Shown here: in pieces, positions 1-6,656 of the stretch
Position numbering within the stretch: the stretch's first letter is position 1
Layout of the letters: each line of letters begins with the position of its first letter
Assembly (NCBI GenBank): GCA_900540045.1
Contig: UQEF01000080.1
Span: forward strand, 1-13,621
Origin: an uncultured Eubacteriales bacterium
GTDB lineage: Bacteria; Bacillota; Clostridia; Christensenellales; Aristaeellaceae
Direction of reading: 5' to 3'
Length of the DNA: 13,621 nucleotides
The notes under the pieces: generated by a model
Told to the model about the DNA's origin: nothing
Seen by the model: only the letters and a program-made list of their open reading frames with translations
Database searches by the model: none
Position numbers and translations under genes: made by a program

Positions 1-2226
1 ATGTCCATCTGCACCGGATTGCGCATCCTCGTAACCGTCGTCGTAGGCTGCACCCTCCGCATAGTCATCATAGGAAGTTTCATCTTCATAGGCCATCCCG
101 TCATCATAGACAGCCTCTCCATCATAGGCGCTGTCATCGTAGGGCAGCGAGGCGTCGGCATATTCGCCGCCGTCGTAGCCGTCCGCGCCATCGTCATAGT
201 CGTCTTCTGCGGCATCATACGTATCGCTTTCGCCGTAGAACTCCGGTTCGTCTGCGTAATCGGCTTCTTTGCCATAGTCCACGCCGTCGTCATACGGCTG
301 GGCACCGGCGGCATCGCTTGCTTCTTCCGCCTTTTCCGGCTCAGCAGTCTTCTTTTGCGCCTCCTCAGCAGGCGCCTGCGCCGCCGGAGACGTGGTAGCC
401 AGCTCCTCGTCGTACAGGCCTCCCCGGATGGCAGAATAGTCCTCCTCGCCCTCTTTAGGCGCAGTATGACCGGCGCTGCGCGCATATTTCATATGCGGCA
501 GTTCCAGATCCTCCTGATCGTCCTCATCCAGCGCGTTGGATTCAACGGTCACATTTTCCTCTTCAGCCTGTTCGGGCTCTTCTTCCTCAGCGGGAGTGAT
601 GTAGTCGCGGCGCTTGGCGCGCTCCAGCTGATCAATCGCGGATTTGCTGGCTTTGCGCTGGTCGGCCCTGCGTTTGGTGGCGATGAGCAGCAGCACACAC
701 GAAGCTACCAGCAACAGCCCCGCAAGAATCAGCACAGGCAGCAGAATGCTCTGGATGGTTTTTGGCACTGCTCCCACGCTGGGGTCCGTGATCGGCGGCA
801 CCGTAGCCGGGCTGAAGGTGGGATCCGGCGTGGGTTCGGGCGGGGGTGTGGGAGTTGCGGGCGCGGGAGTGGGCACCGAGAAAGCGATCTGGATTTCATT
901 GCTTTCAAAGGTCAGGGTGCTTTCCAACGGGTCCTTGGCAGTCACGGTAAAGCGGAACTTGCCCGCCATGGACAGCGCCGTATCGCGTGAGAGAGTACGC
1001 GTCTCGCCCGCGGGGATGCTCGCAAAGGTATAGATCTGCGTGTCGCCATGGGAGACTACCACGTCCGTGGCATCCACCTGGCTGGTGTTGGCAATTTCCA
1101 GCGTAAAGCGCACCAGGCCCGGCTGCTCAAACACCTCGGTACGGTCGGCTGTGGCGGTCACGGTCAGGGTGAGCGCATCCTCCGGGGCCACGGCTGTCAC
1201 CGTGAGCGGCTCTGTCACCACGGACATTTCAGACCCGCCCTCGTCGGTGGCTGTGACGGTGAATTGATATTCCGCCGTGGCGGGTACGGTGATTTCCTTT
1301 TCCAGCGTCAGGTTTTCACCGGCTTTGAGCTGCTGGTTGGTAAACACGTCGCCCAGAGAGGGGTCCGTCACGCGCAGGTCGCTGTAATCCACATTGCCTG
1401 TATTTTTGAGTTCCAGCGTCAGGGTAACGGTGCCATTTTCCACCACGCCCTTGACATTGCTGGTCAGATTGGCGGTCAGCGAAGCTTCCCCATACGTAAT
1501 GGTCTGGTTTTCCACGGTATAGGTCTGTGTTTCCGTTTCAGATTCGGACTTGTAGGTAATGGTGGCGCCGCTGGTCAGGTCCTCCTTGCCCATGGTGACG
1601 GTATAGCGCACCTCGGCAGTCTTGCCCGGCTCCAGCAGAGGAATGGTCTGTTTTTCCTTATGAATATCCTGATTTTCTTCAATGGTCACATCCGTGAGGC
1701 TGACGGTACCGCTGTTGGTGATGTCATAGCGCACCACCACCTCCTGGCCCTCTCCGGCCACGGTAGGGCTGATGGTGCGCTTGACGTCCATATCGGTTTC
1801 GGCCGTTTGCAGCGAGATGGCCGCGCGAATGGGCTGGCTCTGGTCCACAGCCTCGCCGCTGTCCTTATAGAGGGTGTATTTGACAAAGTAAACCACGGCG
1901 CCGTTTTCCAGCGTGCGGTCGTTGACGTCATAGGTACCGGTCCATGTGGCGCTTTCCCCCGCCTTGAGCAGCACCGCGCCATTGGTGCCGAAATCGGACA
2001 CGATCTGCGCCGCGGGGTCGTAGAGCACGACCGGGTCCTTCATATCGGTGTTGCCCGAATTGGAGATGGTGATGGTCACGTTAACTGTGCCGGGCGCCGC
2101 CAGCTTGTTGGGGTCCAGCTCCATGCTGCACACGATGGGGTCTACCTCGGATGCGACGGCAGCGCCCGCCAGCAGCATCAGCGCCGCCGCCACCAGGCAC
2201 AGGATCAGTCCCTTGCGTTTTGTCAT
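1..2226 (-). CDS. Secreted/membrane-anchored Ig-like (CARDB/DUF11-type) repeat protein, C-terminus cut by window edge
   Basis: At least 742 residues are present and the frame is open to the window edge, so the stop codon lies to the left. Residues 1-25 form a signal peptide (MTKRKG, hydrophobic core, AVA/S cleavage). Four beta-rich repeats of about 100 residues follow at roughly 30-135, 140-240, 245-345 and 350-450, each carrying the NxGN/NSGT-type turn and a 'LxPGKTAEV/ IPAGETRTL' strand typical of CARDB/DUF11 Ig-like folds. A Pro/Thr-rich stalk (451-485), one membrane helix (about 492-516) and a basic stop-transfer stretch (KRRADQRK) come next. The rest is intracellular and highly acidic, ending in repeated Tyr-Asp-Asp units (about 643-735). 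The expected topology is repeats outside and acidic tail inside. The role may be surface adhesion or envelope scaffolding; this is inference, since the family names only a fold. The ATG at 2224-2226 is in frame; the ATG 4 nt upstream is not. Confidence 0.85.
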   Translation of the reverse strand, partial: MTKRKGLILCLVAAALMLLAGAAVASEVDPIVCSMELDPNKLAAPGTVNVTITISNSGNTDMKDPVVLYDPAAQIVSDFGTNGAVLLKAGESATWTGTYDVNDRTLENGAVVYFVKYTLYKDSGEAVDQSQPIRAAISLQTAETDMDVKRTISPTVAGEGQEVVVRYDITNSGTVSLTDVTIEENQDIHKEKQTIPLLEPGKTAEVRYTVTMGKEDLTSGATITYKSESETETQTYTVENQTITYGEASLTANLTSNVKGVVENGTVTLTLELKNTGNVDYSDLRVTDPSLGDVFTNQQLKAGENLTLEKEITVPATAEYQFTVTATDEGGSEMSVVTEPLTVTAVAPEDALTLTVTATADRTEVFEQPGLVRFTLEIANTSQVDATDVVVSHGDTQIYTFASIPAGETRTLSRDTALSMAGKFRFTVTAKDPLESTLTFESNEIQIAFSVPTPAPATPTPPPEPTPDPTFSPATVPPITDPSVGAVPKTIQSILLPVLILAGLLLVASCVLLLIATKRRADQRKASKSAIDQLERAKRRDYITPAEEEEPEQAEEENVTVESNALDEDDQEDLELPHMKYARSAGHTAPKEGEEDYSAIRGGLYDEELATTSPAAQAPAEEAQKKTAEPEKAEEASDAAGAQPYDDGVDYGKEADYADEPEFYGESDTYDAAEDDYDDGADGYDGGEYADASLPYDDSAYDGEAVYDDGMAYEDETSYDDYAEGAAYDDGYEDAQSGADGH

Positions 2227-2233
2227 GCATGTT

Positions 2234-2260
2234 GGGCGGAGAAATCCGCCCTTCCTCCCT
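2234..2260 (-). promoter_or_regulatory. Shine-Dalgarno separated from the start codon by a perfect hairpin
   Basis: Read on the minus strand, a strong AGGGAGGAAG (2251-2260) lies about 25 nt before the ATG at 2226, too far for normal initiation. Between them sits GGGCGGA-TTTC-TCCGCCC (2251-2234), a perfect 7-bp stem with a 4-nt loop. Folding it brings the ribosome binding site to about 7 nt from the ATG. No T-tract follows, so it is not a terminator. The role in translation is inferred. Confidence 0.5.
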
Positions 2261-2367
2261 TCGGCAAGCCGACGGCTTATTGGTACGGACGCGCCTATGG
2301 TCATTCTTTCCATATGGCGGTCCGCTGATTCCGCGTTCCTCTGGAAATTCTATGGTTCTTCGATGAT

Positions 2368-2396
2368 ATTTTATTGCAAAAGCGCCCGGCTGTCAA
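2368..2396 (-). promoter_or_regulatory. Sigma-A promoter of the Ig-like repeat protein gene
   Basis: On the minus strand a perfect -35 TTGACA (2396-2391) is followed after exactly 17 bp by TAAAAT (2373-2368), which matches five of six consensus -10 bases. Transcription would begin near 2361 and give a leader of about 135 nt before the ATG at 2226. The promoter lies just after the terminator of the upstream yunB gene, so the downstream gene should be transcribed independently. Confidence 0.75.
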
Positions 2397-2425
2397 GCGG
2401 CGCGGGCGCTTCCGGCTTTTTTCGC

Positions 2426-2464
2426 AAAAAACCGCGGCCGGCATACGCCCATACAACGCCGCGG
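2426..2464 (-). terminator. Rho-independent terminator of yunB
   Basis: On the minus strand CCGCGGC (2464-2458) pairs with GCCGCGG (2438-2432) across a 19-nt loop and is followed directly by six T residues (2431-2426). It starts about 20 nt after the yunB stop codon. The long loop can fold further because both arms are GC-rich. Confidence 0.65.
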
Positions 2465-2484
2465 ACGTGCGATTTGCTGCAGGA

Positions 2485-3141
2485 TCAGGGAATCAGGTTG
2501 AGCATATCCTCCTCGTTGTTGACATCCACAAAGCTCTCCGGCACCTCGCCCACGATGATGCTCTCTGCGATGGGCACCGTGCTGGTCACCTCCACCAGCT
2601 GCGAGCCCGTGGGCACGATCAGGCTGACGGTGGCGCGCAGGTTGAGGAAGATCTTGTGCCGCGTCTGGTTGATGCCGGCGGTTTCAAACTCCGTGTCAAA
2701 GCTGGTATGGACGGCGCCCACAGGCAAAATCTGCACCTCCAGCCGGGGGCCGAAACCCGACAGGAAGCTCACGCCCAGCGCCGCGCCCAGCGGGATTTCC
2801 ACAACCTGGTTTTCCGCGCTGCCCAGCTCCCGCTCCGCCAGCAACGCGGTCTGTGAGGCCAGCTCGTTCATGCGCATGGTATTGGCCCTGAGCATGGATA
2901 CGCGGCCCTGCGCGTCCATCTGCGCATCGATCAGCTCCTCGTAGGCAACGCCCTGGCCCATAGCCTGCTTCACCGCCCGGTTGATGGTTTCCACAGCCAT
3001 CGAATAGGCGCGGGCAAAGGCCATGTCCAGCATGGTCTGACTCAGGTTTTGCTCCATGGCGATCACCGCCGCTGTCAGCAGCAGGACCAGAAGGATCAGC
3101 CAGCGCATCCCGCCGCTTTTTTTGCGCGCGCATGCAGCCAA
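2485..3141 (-). CDS. yunB: Sporulation protein YunB
   Basis: A 218-residue protein from a TTG start. Residues 13-29 form one N-terminal membrane helix after a basic cytoplasmic end, so the bulk should face outward across the membrane. The YunB-type core is recognisable: an amphipathic helical region (about 35-110), IPLG (116), a SGFGPR turn (128-133), PVGAVHT (140-146), then TEFETAGINQTRHKI (150-164) and the C-terminal TVPIAESIIVGEVPESF (188-204). In Bacillus subtilis, yunB belongs to the mother-cell sigma-E regulon and is needed for normal spore formation; its biochemical role is not settled. The TTG at 3139-3141 is chosen because AGGGAGGGG lies about 7 nt upstream; an upstream in-frame start would place this ribosome site inside the gene. 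It is divergent from a class A PBP. I saw no convincing sigma-E promoter. Confidence 0.85.
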   Translation of the reverse strand: MAACARKKSGGMRWLILLVLLLTAAVIAMEQNLSQTMLDMAFARAYSMAVETINRAVKQAMGQGVAYEELIDAQMDAQGRVSMLRANTMRMNELASQTALLAERELGSAENQVVEIPLGAALGVSFLSGFGPRLEVQILPVGAVHTSFDTEFETAGINQTRHKIFLNLRATVSLIVPTGSQLVEVTSTVPIAESIIVGEVPESFVDVNNEEDMLNLIP

Positions 3142-3221
3142 TTCATCCCCTCCCTTCGTTGGATGGATATGCGAAACGGGACGAAAAAACAACCCGCCGC
3201 GCGCCTCGTCCGATTGTTACA

Positions 3222-3279
3222 GGGGCGCTATGGCGCGCCCGCTTCAGGTATGATATAATGAAAGGCGAATCAACGCCTT
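3222..3279 (+). promoter_or_regulatory. Extended -10 promoter of the class A PBP gene with two flanking inverted repeats
   Basis: TATAAT at 3254-3259 is a perfect -10, preceded by TGA (3251-3253) as in extended -10 promoters. No good -35 stands 17 bp upstream. An inverted repeat GGGCGC-N6-GCGCCC (about 3223-3240) lies just upstream. A second, AAGGCG-AATCAA-CGCCTT (3262-3279), spans the expected start of transcription near 3266. Either could be an operator or a leader stem; that role is inference. Confidence 0.6.
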
Positions 3280-3301
3280 ATGTTTTTCGGGAGGGACCGC
3301 T

Positions 3302-6097
3302 TTGTATCATTCCAACGAGCCGGACAACGGCCATCTTAAGCCCTATGACCCAAACGGCGGCTCCTTTGAGGAAGGCTGGGAGAGCGATCCCGCCTACCGC
3401 CTGCCGGAGGAAGAAGACGTGCCCCGGAAACGCACCATCTTTAAGCCGAGACTGACCAAGCCCAATTTTGTGTTGTCAGTGCTGGTCAATGCCGTGCGGC
3501 TTACGGTGTTGCTCATCGTGCTGTGCGGGCTGGCGCTGGCGGGCGCGGTGGTCGGCATCGCCAAGGGATACATGGAAACCGCGCCCACGCTGGACCTGGC
3601 CCTGTTGGACGACCAGGACAAGACCAGCTTTCTTTACGATGCGCAGGGGAATGTCATCACCGACTACAAGGGAACTGAAAACCGCATCATGGTCAATATT
3701 TCACTGATGCCGGAAAATCTGCGCAACGCCTTTGTGGCCGTGGAGGATGCACGCTTCTATACCCACAATGGCATTGATATCAAGCGCATCATCGGTTCCT
3801 TCATCCAGAATTTTGTCTCCGGAACACAGCAGGGCGGTTCCACCATCACCCAGCAGCTGATCAAAAACACGGTGCTCAGCAATGAGCTCAGCTACAAACG
3901 CAAGATTCAGGAGGCCTATCTGGCCATGCAGCTGGAGACCAAGTACACCAAGCTGCAAATTCTGGAGTACTATCTTAACACCATCTACCTGGGCGAAAAC
4001 TACTACGGCGTGCAGGTGGCGGCGCAGGGTTATTTCGGCAAGGAGCTCAGCGAGCTGACCCTGCGCGAATGCGCCATGCTGGCGGGGCTGACCAACAATC
4101 CCTACTACTACAACCCGCGCCGCAACTTTTATACCCGCACCTCCGATACGACCGATTACAAGGCTCTGACCAACAACCGCACCGACTATGTGCTGCGCTG
4201 CATGTATGAAAACGAGTTTATTACCCAGCAGCAGTATCAGGAGGCGCTGGACCCCTCCACCGCACATGTGCTGGAGACGTCCCCCACCGAGGGCGACGGG
4301 ATGTATCAGTACGCCCACTATGTGGAATACGCCGTGCAGGACATTGTGGACTGCTTCCTTGAGCTCAACGGCCTGGAGGATACCAGCGAAAACCGCAGCA
4401 AAATGGAGAACGAGCTGCGCACCGGCGGCTATCATGTGACGCTGGCCATCGATACCGAGATTCAGGAAATCGTGGAGGAAACGCTGGAAACCTGGGACAG
4501 CTATCCCGCCCTGCGCGACCCAAGCGACAAGGTATACCGCACCCTCAACTATGACGGCACCTATGATGAGATCGTCCAGCCGCAGGCCGCCGCGGTGGTG
4601 CTGGACTACCGCACGGGCGAACTGAAGGCCATCGTGGGATCGCGCACGCGTCCCACCGCCCGCAAGACGCTCAACCGGGCCACGGATATGAAAATGCCTG
4701 TCGGCTCCGCCATCAAGCCCATCGCCGTCTATGCGCCCGCCCTGGAAATGGGCTACTCCCCCGCCAGCATCGTCTATAACATTCCCGTGCCCATCACCGG
4801 GTGGACCGGGTCGGACGGCAAGGACACCTGGCCCAAGAACTACGGCGGGGGCGATTATGTGGGCCCCGAAACCCTCCGCAACGGCATGAAGCGCAGCCAT
4901 AACGTGGCCGCAGCGCAGACGCTTCTGACCATGGTCGGCGTGGACCGGTCGGTGGATTTCCTCATGCGCATGGGGGTGGACCGCGACAACATCGATGCCA
5001 CGCCCTTTGGCCTGTCGCTTGGCTCCAGCGGCATCACCCCGGTGCAGCTGGCCGTGGCCTTCGGCGTGCTGGGCAATGGGGGTGTGTATCAGGAGCCGAT
5101 CTCTTTCCTGGGTATCTCGGACAGCGCCGGGAACGTGGTCTATGACAGCCATGCCCAGCAGGAGCGGCGGCAGGTGTTCCGCCCCTCCACGGCATGGATG
5201 ATCGTGGACATGTTGAAGGACGTGGTTTCCGGCGGCACGGCCACCGCCGCCAAGATCAGCGGGCAGACCGTGGCCGGTAAAACGGGCACCAACAGCGACC
5301 AGCGCGGCGTCACCTTCGTGGGCATGACGGGTTGGTATGTCAGTTCCATCTGGGTGGGACACGACAACTACAAGCCCCTGTCCTCCAAGACCACGGGCAG
5401 TTCCGGTGCGCTGCCCATCTGGAAGAGCTACATGACCAAGATTCACGAGGTCAAGGGGCTGGACAACCGTGATATCATCGAGGCCAATCCTGAGGACGTA
5501 GGGCTGGTCAAGGTGACGACCTGCGCCGTCAGCGGCCAGCTGGCCACCGAAGCCTGCTACAACGACAGCAAGGGCTACGGCGTGGTGACCGATTACTGGT
5601 ATGAGCCCACGGTGCCCACCGTCTCCTGCCAGATGCATCAGTCCGTGGTTACCTGCACGCAGACCGGCATGCTGGCAACGGAGTTCTGTCCCAGCACCAC
5701 CACCACGGGCGTGGTTGTCATTCCCAATGGCCACCCGCTCAGCGCCTATGTCAATGACAGCCAATACGGGCCGGTCATCGCCGAGTATCTGGGCACGGCC
5801 AACAGCCTGGGCTACTGTACGCTGCACACCAGCTATGAAACCTCCACCGGAGGCGGCTGGGCCGATGGCGGCTTTACCGACGGTTCCACCGAAAACTCGC
5901 TGGTACCTGACGCACGGCAGCTCCTGCAAAGCGCTTATGACCTGATGGGTTCCATGGACGCTTCCTCCGCGGCCTACGCAAACATTCAAAGCGCAGCCGC
6001 CACGCTGGAAAGCATCCTCTCCAGCGGCAATCCGGGAATGGCCGACGTAGCCGGAGCCATGGCCCTGCTCACGCAGGCCATGGCGGGGGCCTACTGA
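3302..6097 (+). CDS. Class A penicillin-binding protein (bifunctional glycosyltransferase/transpeptidase)
   Basis: A 931-residue enzyme that polymerises lipid II glycan strands and cross-links stem peptides outside the membrane. Residues 1-57 are a charged cytoplasmic end and 58-88 a membrane anchor. The GT51 domain follows: EDARFYTHNG (148-157, catalytic Glu148), GGSTITQQ (178-185), RKIQEAYLAMQLE (200-212) and ILEYYLNTIYLG (220-231). The transpeptidase domain has all three active-site motifs: SAIK (Ser469, Lys472), SHN (532-534) and KTGT (660-663). The tail beyond about 735 has spaced cysteines (Cys741, 752, 776, 785, 796, 839), a Gly-rich linker and a final Ala/Ser-rich helical stretch. The start is TTG at 3302, supported by GGGAGGG about 7 nt upstream. 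Being divergent from yunB hints at a role in spore or growth-phase wall synthesis, but sporulation control is not shown. Confidence 0.95.
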   Translation: MYHSNEPDNGHLKPYDPNGGSFEEGWESDPAYRLPEEEDVPRKRTIFKPRLTKPNFVLSVLVNAVRLTVLLIVLCGLALAGAVVGIAKGYMETAPTLDLALLDDQDKTSFLYDAQGNVITDYKGTENRIMVNISLMPENLRNAFVAVEDARFYTHNGIDIKRIIGSFIQNFVSGTQQGGSTITQQLIKNTVLSNELSYKRKIQEAYLAMQLETKYTKLQILEYYLNTIYLGENYYGVQVAAQGYFGKELSELTLRECAMLAGLTNNPYYYNPRRNFYTRTSDTTDYKALTNNRTDYVLRCMYENEFITQQQYQEALDPSTAHVLETSPTEGDGMYQYAHYVEYAVQDIVDCFLELNGLEDTSENRSKMENELRTGGYHVTLAIDTEIQEIVEETLETWDSYPALRDPSDKVYRTLNYDGTYDEIVQPQAAAVVLDYRTGELKAIVGSRTRPTARKTLNRATDMKMPVGSAIKPIAVYAPALEMGYSPASIVYNIPVPITGWTGSDGKDTWPKNYGGGDYVGPETLRNGMKRSHNVAAAQTLLTMVGVDRSVDFLMRMGVDRDNIDATPFGLSLGSSGITPVQLAVAFGVLGNGGVYQEPISFLGISDSAGNVVYDSHAQQERRQVFRPSTAWMIVDMLKDVVSGGTATAAKISGQTVAGKTGTNSDQRGVTFVGMTGWYVSSIWVGHDNYKPLSSKTTGSSGALPIWKSYMTKIHEVKGLDNRDIIEANPEDVGLVKVTTCAVSGQLATEACYNDSKGYGVVTDYWYEPTVPTVSCQMHQSVVTCTQTGMLATEFCPSTTTTGVVVIPNGHPLSAYVNDSQYGPVIAEYLGTANSLGYCTLHTSYETSTGGGWADGGFTDGSTENSLVPDARQLLQSAYDLMGSMDASSAAYANIQSAAATLESILSSGNPGMADVAGAMALLTQAMAGAY

Positions 6098-6111
6098 CCG
6101 GATCTAAAGAA

Positions 6112-6153
6112 AAAACAGGAGCCGGGGCACGCCATGTGCTCCGGCTCCCGCTT
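6112..6153. repeat. 42-bp terminator-like direct repeat, copy 1
   Basis: This 42-bp unit recurs at 6323-6364 with one mismatch. It forms a long stem (GGAGCCGG...CCGGCTCC extended by GCAC/GTGC around a GCCAT loop) with one G-T pair. On the minus strand the stem is followed by TGTTTTTTCTTT, a good T-tract; on the plus strand only CGCTTCAG follows. It lies 14 bp after the PBP stop codon. It should therefore stop minus-strand transcription entering the PBP gene better than it ends the PBP message. Confidence 0.7.
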
Positions 6154-6170
6154 CAGCGTGTCGAAAAAGT

Positions 6171-6327
6171 CCGGCTGCGCCGGCCTTTTCCGCCAGATAC
6201 ATAAGAAATGTTTGCGCCAAGGGGCGCAAACTCCCCGCCCGCCCGGCAAAGCCGGGCGATACGAATTGACTTTGGAGGGCTGCGGCCCTCCAAACCTCTC
6301 AAAAGGGTTTTCAGACAGTCTGAAAAC
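6171..6327. repeat. Cluster of perfect intergenic hairpins
   Basis: Five inverted repeats lie almost end to end: CCGGC-TGC-GCCGG (6171-6183, then CCTTTT), TTTGCGCC-AAGG-GGCGCAAA (6211-6230), CGCCCGGC-AAA-GCCGGGCG (6240-6258), TTTGGAGGGC-TGCG-GCCCTCCAAA (6271-6294) and GTTTTCAGA-CAG-TCTGAAAAC (6307-6327). With the 42-bp repeats on both sides, most of the 277-bp spacer can fold. No gene is supported here. A REP- or MITE-like composite element is possible; the first hairpin, followed by TTTT, could also help terminate the PBP transcript. Confidence 0.65.
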
Positions 6328-6364
6328 AGGAGCCGGAGCACGCCATGTGCTCCGGCTCCCGCTT
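6323..6364. terminator. 42-bp terminator repeat, copy 2, bidirectional
   Basis: This is the second copy of the 42-bp unit, with a perfect 13-bp stem (GGAGCCGGAGCAC and its complement) around a GCCAT loop. The plus strand continues CGCTTTTCTGCTTTTT, and the minus strand continues TGTTTTC. It can thus terminate transcription from both sides. It starts 10 bp past the stop codon of the 83-residue minus-strand gene and is the likely end of that operon. Confidence 0.75.
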
Positions 6365-6374
6365 TTCTGCTTTT

Positions 6375-6626
6375 TCAGCCATCCAGCCCGGCGGACTGGC
6401 GCTCCATATTCTCCACCACGATATCGTGGATATCGCCCAGCGAGGCGCAGTATTCCAGCACCTGCCAAGGCTCATTGGTATGGTAATGGATCTTGATCAG
6501 CTCGTCGTCGCCCACGGCCAGCAGGCAATCGCCCTTGATATTGTTGGTAATGTAATCATTGATACGGTCCTCGTCCAGACCCGTGCCTTCAATCAGCAGT
6601 TGGGTGTCGAATTTGTATTCCAGCAT
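6375..6626 (-). CDS. Stand-alone FakA/YloV middle-domain-like small protein
   Basis: An 83-residue protein resembling the middle domain of FakA/YloV-type DAK2 kinases (fatty acid kinase, usually about 550 residues), without the N-terminal DAK2 nucleotide-binding domain or the C-terminal domain. Matching features are the short strand at 3-14 (YKFDTQLLIEG), GDCLLAVGDDELIKIHYHTNEP (32-53), VLEYCASLGDI (56-66) and the ENM at 72-74. In FakA, as I recall, a Cys in the first strand and an HxH pair hold a zinc ion. Here His47 and His49 are kept, but Asp7 stands where the Cys (YCTE) is expected. Such short proteins are sometimes annotated as 'kinase to dihydroxyacetone kinase'; this one has no visible kinase site. 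The ATG is preceded by AGAAGGAGG at 8 nt. The gene lies 30 bp after the 807-residue gene, so co-transcription is likely. Its function is unknown. Confidence 0.75.
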   Translation of the reverse strand: MLEYKFDTQLLIEGTGLDEDRINDYITNNIKGDCLLAVGDDELIKIHYHTNEPWQVLEYCASLGDIHDIVVENMERQSAGLDG

Positions 6627-6656
6627 GTGTTTTTCCTCCTTCTGACGCCGGGCTTC

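Noticed and set aside
1..2328. Plus-strand open frames over the Ig-like repeat gene (1-990, 1048-2328)
   Set aside because: The minus-strand frame has a signal peptide, repeats, a membrane helix, a ribosome site and a promoter. The plus-strand products are low-complexity and hydrophobic or His-rich shadows.
3142..3301. A sigma-E promoter for yunB
   Set aside because: I looked for a CATAnnnT -10 with an ATA-type -35 at 13-15 bp on the minus strand and found only poor matches such as CATACCTG, with no partner.
3701..5989. Long open frame of 762 codons on the minus strand inside the PBP gene
   Set aside because: It is antisense to a gene with all GT51 and transpeptidase motifs. The product is rich in His/Gly/Val with no domain, as expected from the complement of GC-rich coding DNA.
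6112..6364. CRISPR-like repeat pair
   Set aside because: There are only two copies, 211 bp apart, each a terminator hairpin, and no cas gene is present.
6091..6496. Several short open frames over the hairpin cluster
   Set aside because: They run through perfect inverted repeats and two terminators. The plus- and minus-strand products mirror each other, which is a result of the palindromes.
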